Shown here: in pieces, positions 60,722 to 64,000 of the stretch | How the letters are laid out: every line of letters begins with the position of its first letter | Numbering within the stretch: the first letter of the stretch is position 1 | Assembly: GCA_052103955.1 (NCBI GenBank) | Contig: JBQELO010000010.1 | Span: 59,699 to 123,698, forward strand | From: Paenalcaligenes sp052103955 | GTDB taxonomy: Bacteria > Pseudomonadota > Gammaproteobacteria > Burkholderiales > Burkholderiaceae_B | Reading direction: 5' to 3' | Length of the DNA: 64,000 nt | Notes under the pieces: model-generated | What the model saw: only the letters and a program-made list of their open reading frames with translations | Databases searched by the model: none | Told to the model about the DNA's origin: nothing | Made by a program: the position numbers and the translations under genes

Positions 60722-63280
60722 TTAAAGCGTATCAGCGAGTTGTCGCTCGAAATGTTTGAAATGGGTTTGATGCTGCAAGTGTTCGCTGTAAAGCAAAAAG
60801 CTATCTTCTACCCGTTGGCCTAGCGTCATAATTTTGGCAGATTTAAGGTTGATACCATTGCTGACAAAAACTTTAGCGAGACTATACAACAGTCCTTTGC
60901 GATCGCTGGTGACTATTGTGAGTTTCCATAGATGCGTGCCGTGCAGGCTAAGCTCAAATGTAGGGGTAATAGGGAAGGCGCGAGCTTGGGCTTCGTAAGG
61001 GGCTATGTAGTCTGTAGGTTCTGGTTCGTTGGCACTAGTGCTTTGTTGCAGCCAGTGCTCTAGGCTAAGTTTTAATCGCTTTGCAAACGATGGTTGCTGA
61101 GCTGTTTCAGGGGGAACCTCTACAACAAAGGTGTCCAATGCCCAGTGGTTTTGTGTGGTGTAGATACGCGCATCTTGAATGCCTAAACCGTTTTGATCAA
61201 AAAACTGGCACAGATGCATGAATAAGTCCGACCTGTCGGGAGCGTAGAGCATTACCTGATGCAAATGGTCATTGCCCAATGCATGCACCGAGGCGTAGGC
61301 AAAGTTGGCTTGCTCCCAAATCGGGCATAGCTCATGGCTGTGCCAAATAATGTCTTCACTGTCGTGGCGCAGAAAATAATCAGTATCTAAGATACCCCAA
61401 AACTTCTGTATGGCATCCAGCGTTAAGCCGCGCTCTAGCAGTTGCTGTTGGGCGGCTTGTTTGCGCTGTGCCAAGAAGCTGCCAGTAGGCAGCGTGTTTT
61501 GATGACGCAGCGCTTTATGAGCGAGGTGATACAGATCATCAAGCAGCTTAGCTTTCCATGTGTTCCAGATATTGGGGTTGGTCCCTTTAATATCGGCGAT
61601 AGTCAGCATGTAAAGCGCATCTAGGGTGCGCATGGTGGGCAACTGACTGGCAAACTCTTTCACCACTGCCGGGTCATAAATATCACGCTTTTGGGCGACC
61701 AATGACATTTGCAGATGCTCACGGACTAAGAACACAACCAGCGTTGTTTGTTCATCGTTTAGGCCGTGTGCTGCGCAGAACTGTTGCGCATCGATGGCGC
61801 CAAGCTCTGAATGATTGCCGCCACGTCCCTTCGCAATATCGTGAAACAGGGCAGCAACATACAGCACCCAGTAATCAGTGAAATCGGCAGCAAGTTCTGC
61901 GGCTAAGGGGTGTTCATTGGCATGATCGGCCATGCAGAACCTACGTAGATTACGTATCACCATCAGTGTGTGTTGATCTACGGTGTAGGTATGAAATAAA
62001 TCATGCTGCATTTGCCCGACAATGCGCCTAAAAGGTGGCAAATAACGAGGCAAAATGTTTAGCATGGTCATCAGCCGCAAGGCGTGTAATACACCGCGTG
62101 GTTGCTGCAAAATCTGTATAAACAGCTGCCTATTTTCTGGCGTGCTGCGAAAGCGCTCGTCTATTAATCGACGATGATGCCAAATGGCCCGCAACGTAGA
62201 GGCATTCATGCCTTGTAGTTGAGGTTGCTGCTGCAGGTGCAGAAAACTACGGAATAACAGTGCAGGGTTTTGCGGTAGTTGCTCTGGTGCGCGTAGATGC
62301 AGTCGGTGATTCAAAATTTCAAAATCATCGTCTAGTGGCACGGGTAGCGGGTCAGAGGCGGGCAGCAGGTGCTCTTCCAGCTCTTGCATGAAAATCAGGT
62401 TTAACTGGGACACAACGCGTGCGGCCCAATAATAACGCTGCATCAGTACTTCACTGGCTAAGCGCCCATCACTGTCTTGAAAACCGTAAAGGGCGGCTAG
62501 GCGTGGCTGTACATCAAAGAGCAACCTATCCTCGCGCCGTTCGCACAGTAAGTGCAACTCAACACGTAAACGCATAAAAGCTGTGCTGACGCGTTTAATG
62601 GCGCGTAACTCAGCTTCGTCCAATAAGCCTGTGGCGGCAATATCAGACCAGGTGTCACCCAAACCAGCGGCTTTAGCTACCCAAAACAAGACTTGCAGGT
62701 CGCGTAAAGCGCCAGGCGACTCTTTGCAGTTGGGCTCTAGCGCGTAGGCAGTGCCTTGATAGCGTAGATGACGCTGGCGCATTTCGGCGCGTTTGGCTAA
62801 GAAAAAAGCTTGGGGGTTTAAGGCATCGTGCAGTTGGATTTGTAGCTCTTTAACCAAGGTAGAGGAGCCACAAACCCAACGGGCGTCTAACAGCGACGTC
62901 TGAGTGGTGATGTCTGTGCGAGCTTCGCTTACGCATTGTGTGACCGTGCGTACAGCGTGTGCGGCTTTTAAGCCGGTATCCCAAAGCGAGGCAATAAAGG
63001 CTTCTACCTTCGCAGCAATGTCGGGGGTAGGCGCAGTGGGTAACAGGATCAAAATATCCAGATCAGACTCAGGGTACAGCTCTTTACGTCCATACCCACC
63101 TACAGCGCACAGGGCGCATTCATTAGGTAGCTTGGCAAGCGTAAAGAGTTTTTTGAGCGTTTGATCGGATATTTGGCTGAGCCTGCGCAACAACGGTTCC
63201 GCGCGGTGATTGCGCTGGAACCGTTCTATGGCTTTGCGTAGTCGCAGTTGGTGACGCGAGCGTATGGCGGCGATTGCCAC
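60722..63280 (-). CDS. glnD: bifunctional uridylyltransferase/uridylyl-removing enzyme GlnD
   Basis: 852 residues, full length. The nucleotidyltransferase motif is VGGYGRKELYPESDLDILIL (about 58-77), the GlnD linker follows, then an HD domain with LFHDIAKGRGGNHSELGA (about 470-487) and two C-terminal ACT domains (roughly 670-750 and 785-852; LSLHGTHLWKLTIVTSDRKG). It uridylylates PII proteins at low glutamine and removes UMP at high glutamine, controlling nitrogen metabolism. It follows map with 7 nt between them. Confidence 0.95.
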   Translation of the reverse strand: MAIAAIRSRHQLRLRKAIERFQRNHRAEPLLRRLSQISDQTLKKLFTLAKLPNECALCAVGGYGRKELYPESDLDILILLPTAPTPDIAAKVEAFIASLWDTGLKAAHAVRTVTQCVSEARTDITTQTSLLDARWVCGSSTLVKELQIQLHDALNPQAFFLAKRAEMRQRHLRYQGTAYALEPNCKESPGALRDLQVLFWVAKAAGLGDTWSDIAATGLLDEAELRAIKRVSTAFMRLRVELHLLCERREDRLLFDVQPRLAALYGFQDSDGRLASEVLMQRYYWAARVVSQLNLIFMQELEEHLLPASDPLPVPLDDDFEILNHRLHLRAPEQLPQNPALLFRSFLHLQQQPQLQGMNASTLRAIWHHRRLIDERFRSTPENRQLFIQILQQPRGVLHALRLMTMLNILPRYLPPFRRIVGQMQHDLFHTYTVDQHTLMVIRNLRRFCMADHANEHPLAAELAADFTDYWVLYVAALFHDIAKGRGGNHSELGAIDAQQFCAAHGLNDEQTTLVVFLVREHLQMSLVAQKRDIYDPAVVKEFASQLPTMRTLDALYMLTIADIKGTNPNIWNTWKAKLLDDLYHLAHKALRHQNTLPTGSFLAQRKQAAQQQLLERGLTLDAIQKFWGILDTDYFLRHDSEDIIWHSHELCPIWEQANFAYASVHALGNDHLHQVMLYAPDRSDLFMHLCQFFDQNGLGIQDARIYTTQNHWALDTFVVEVPPETAQQPSFAKRLKLSLEHWLQQSTSANEPEPTDYIAPYEAQARAFPITPTFELSLHGTHLWKLTIVTSDRKGLLYSLAKVFVSNGINLKSAKIMTLGQRVEDSFLLYSEHLQHQTHFKHFERQLADTL

Positions 63281-63287
63281 GTTGGGA

Positions 63288-64000
63288 CTAGGCCTTGTAG
63301 CCTTTTACAAAAGCGGGTGGTGCAGGCATATCTGGAGAAATGGTCAGTACTTCGTAGCCAGTCTCGGTAACCAGAATGCTGTGCTCCCATTGTGCAGACA
63401 AACTACGGTCGCGTGTTACGACTGTCCATTGGTCAGACAAGGTACGAATATCACGACGGCCAGCGTTGATCATGGGTTCAATCGTGAAAATCATGCCGGG
63501 TTTTAGCTCTACACCGGTGCCGGGTTTGCCGTAATGCAACACTTGTGGGTCTTGGTGAAACTTTTGACCAATACCATGGCCGCAATACTCGCGTACTACG
63601 GAATAGTTTTTTGATTCGGCATGTTGTTGAATTACGTGGCCAATGTCGCCCAAACGTGCGCCAGGCTTGACCATATCAATACCCAGCCACATACATTCGT
63701 AGGTGGTTTCTACTAGGCGTTTTGCCAAAATGGACGGTTCGCCCACAAAATACATACGACTTGTGTCACCAAACCAACCGTCTTTGATTACGGTGACGTC
63801 AATGTTCAAGATGTCGCCGTTTTTCAATGCTTTGTCGGCAGGAATACCATGACAAATAACGTGATTAACGGAGGTGCAAATAGCGCCGGGAAATGGCGGA
63901 TAGCCAGGAGGGGCGTAGCCTACAGTGGCAGACTCTACATGTAATGTGTTGGTGATGAAGTCTTTGCAGAGCGCGTCCAATTCAGCCGTAGTAATGCCAG
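63288..64000 (-). CDS. map: methionine aminopeptidase, 5' end cut by window edge
   Basis: About 237 residues visible; the frame is open to the edge (GITTAELDALCKDF), so roughly the first 25-40 residues lie outside. Metal ligands are all seen: aspartates in NIDVTVIKDGWFGDTSRMY, histidine in EYCGHGIGQKFH, glutamate in FTIEPMINAG and glutamate in WEHSILVTETG. It removes the initiator methionine from new proteins. It stands directly before glnD, a common betaproteobacterial order. Confidence 0.95.
   Translation of the reverse strand, partial: GITTAELDALCKDFITNTLHVESATVGYAPPGYPPFPGAICTSVNHVICHGIPADKALKNGDILNIDVTVIKDGWFGDTSRMYFVGEPSILAKRLVETTYECMWLGIDMVKPGARLGDIGHVIQQHAESKNYSVVREYCGHGIGQKFHQDPQVLHYGKPGTGVELKPGMIFTIEPMINAGRRDIRTLSDQWTVVTRDRSLSAQWEHSILVTETGYEVLTISPDMPAPPAFVKGYKA

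Overview
The window comes from a betaproteobacterium, most likely of the order Burkholderiales and close to the Alcaligenaceae. This is judged from the tripartite tricarboxylate (Tct) transport operon with its own two-component system, the glnD-map neighbourhood, the DUF934-type sulfite reductase operon and a G+C content that looks close to 50 %. No rRNA, tRNA, CRISPR array, transposase or phage gene was seen. About 55 protein genes fill the window, mostly metabolic and transport accessory functions with their own regulators. It begins just past the 3' end of an MFS transporter gene and ends inside map.

Region by region. (1) 0-9.3 kb: an MFS carrier, a membrane diguanylate cyclase, two regulators, an aminoglycoside phosphotransferase gene, a DUF2975/HTH pair, a TetR-controlled EamA exporter and a DedA-rhodanese fusion. 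Three genes here (phosphotransferase, DUF2975, DedA-rhodanese) each appear to carry a single-base shift at a short base run. This may be real decay or base-calling error. (2) 9.4-12 kb: assimilatory sulfite/nitrite reductase fused to an N-terminal DUF2849, followed by its DUF934 partner. (3) 12-18.3 kb: copper handling, with a CopZ-like chaperone, CopA ATPase, an OprC-type TonB receptor and a DUF2946 protein. copZ and copA share a MerR/CueR-type promoter with a 19-nt spacer. Two copies of a related hairpin element bracket the minus-strand copper genes. (4) 18.3-24.8 kb: poxB, then a GntR regulator, a DctM-type permease and an AtuA(DUF1446)-DUF4387 pair around a perfect operator palindrome. (5) 25-30.3 kb: tctDE-like two-component system and the tctCBA-like transporter. 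(6) 30.3-37.1 kb: an SDR gene between two 45-bp direct repeats, a ClsC-like lipoprotein, GST/LysR, an acyltransferase, and a cation exchanger behind a clear yybP-ykoY (manganese) riboswitch. (7) 37.2-51.3 kb: a GntR regulator divergent from a 14-gene same-strand catabolic operon. It encodes an isochorismatase-fold amidase, two PuuE-like hydrolases, a LeuCD-like hydro-lyase, a fumarate-reductase-like flavoprotein, a complete Liv-type ABC importer, an ICL/PEPM-type lyase and two Asp/Glu-racemase-fold proteins that lack both usual cysteines. (8) 51.3-58.7 kb: amino-acid and drug exporters with divergent Lrp, LysR and SufR-like regulators. (9) 58.7-64 kb: MarC, DsbB, MarC, glnD and map, all on the minus strand.

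The most promising undescribed system is region 7. The enzyme set fits import of a small amide or cyclic imide, ring opening, half-amide hydrolysis to an unsaturated dicarboxylate, hydration by the LeuCD-like pair and cleavage by the lyase. This resembles the dimethylmaleate/dimethylmalate end of nicotinate fermentation. The substrate cannot be read from sequence and this route is inference.
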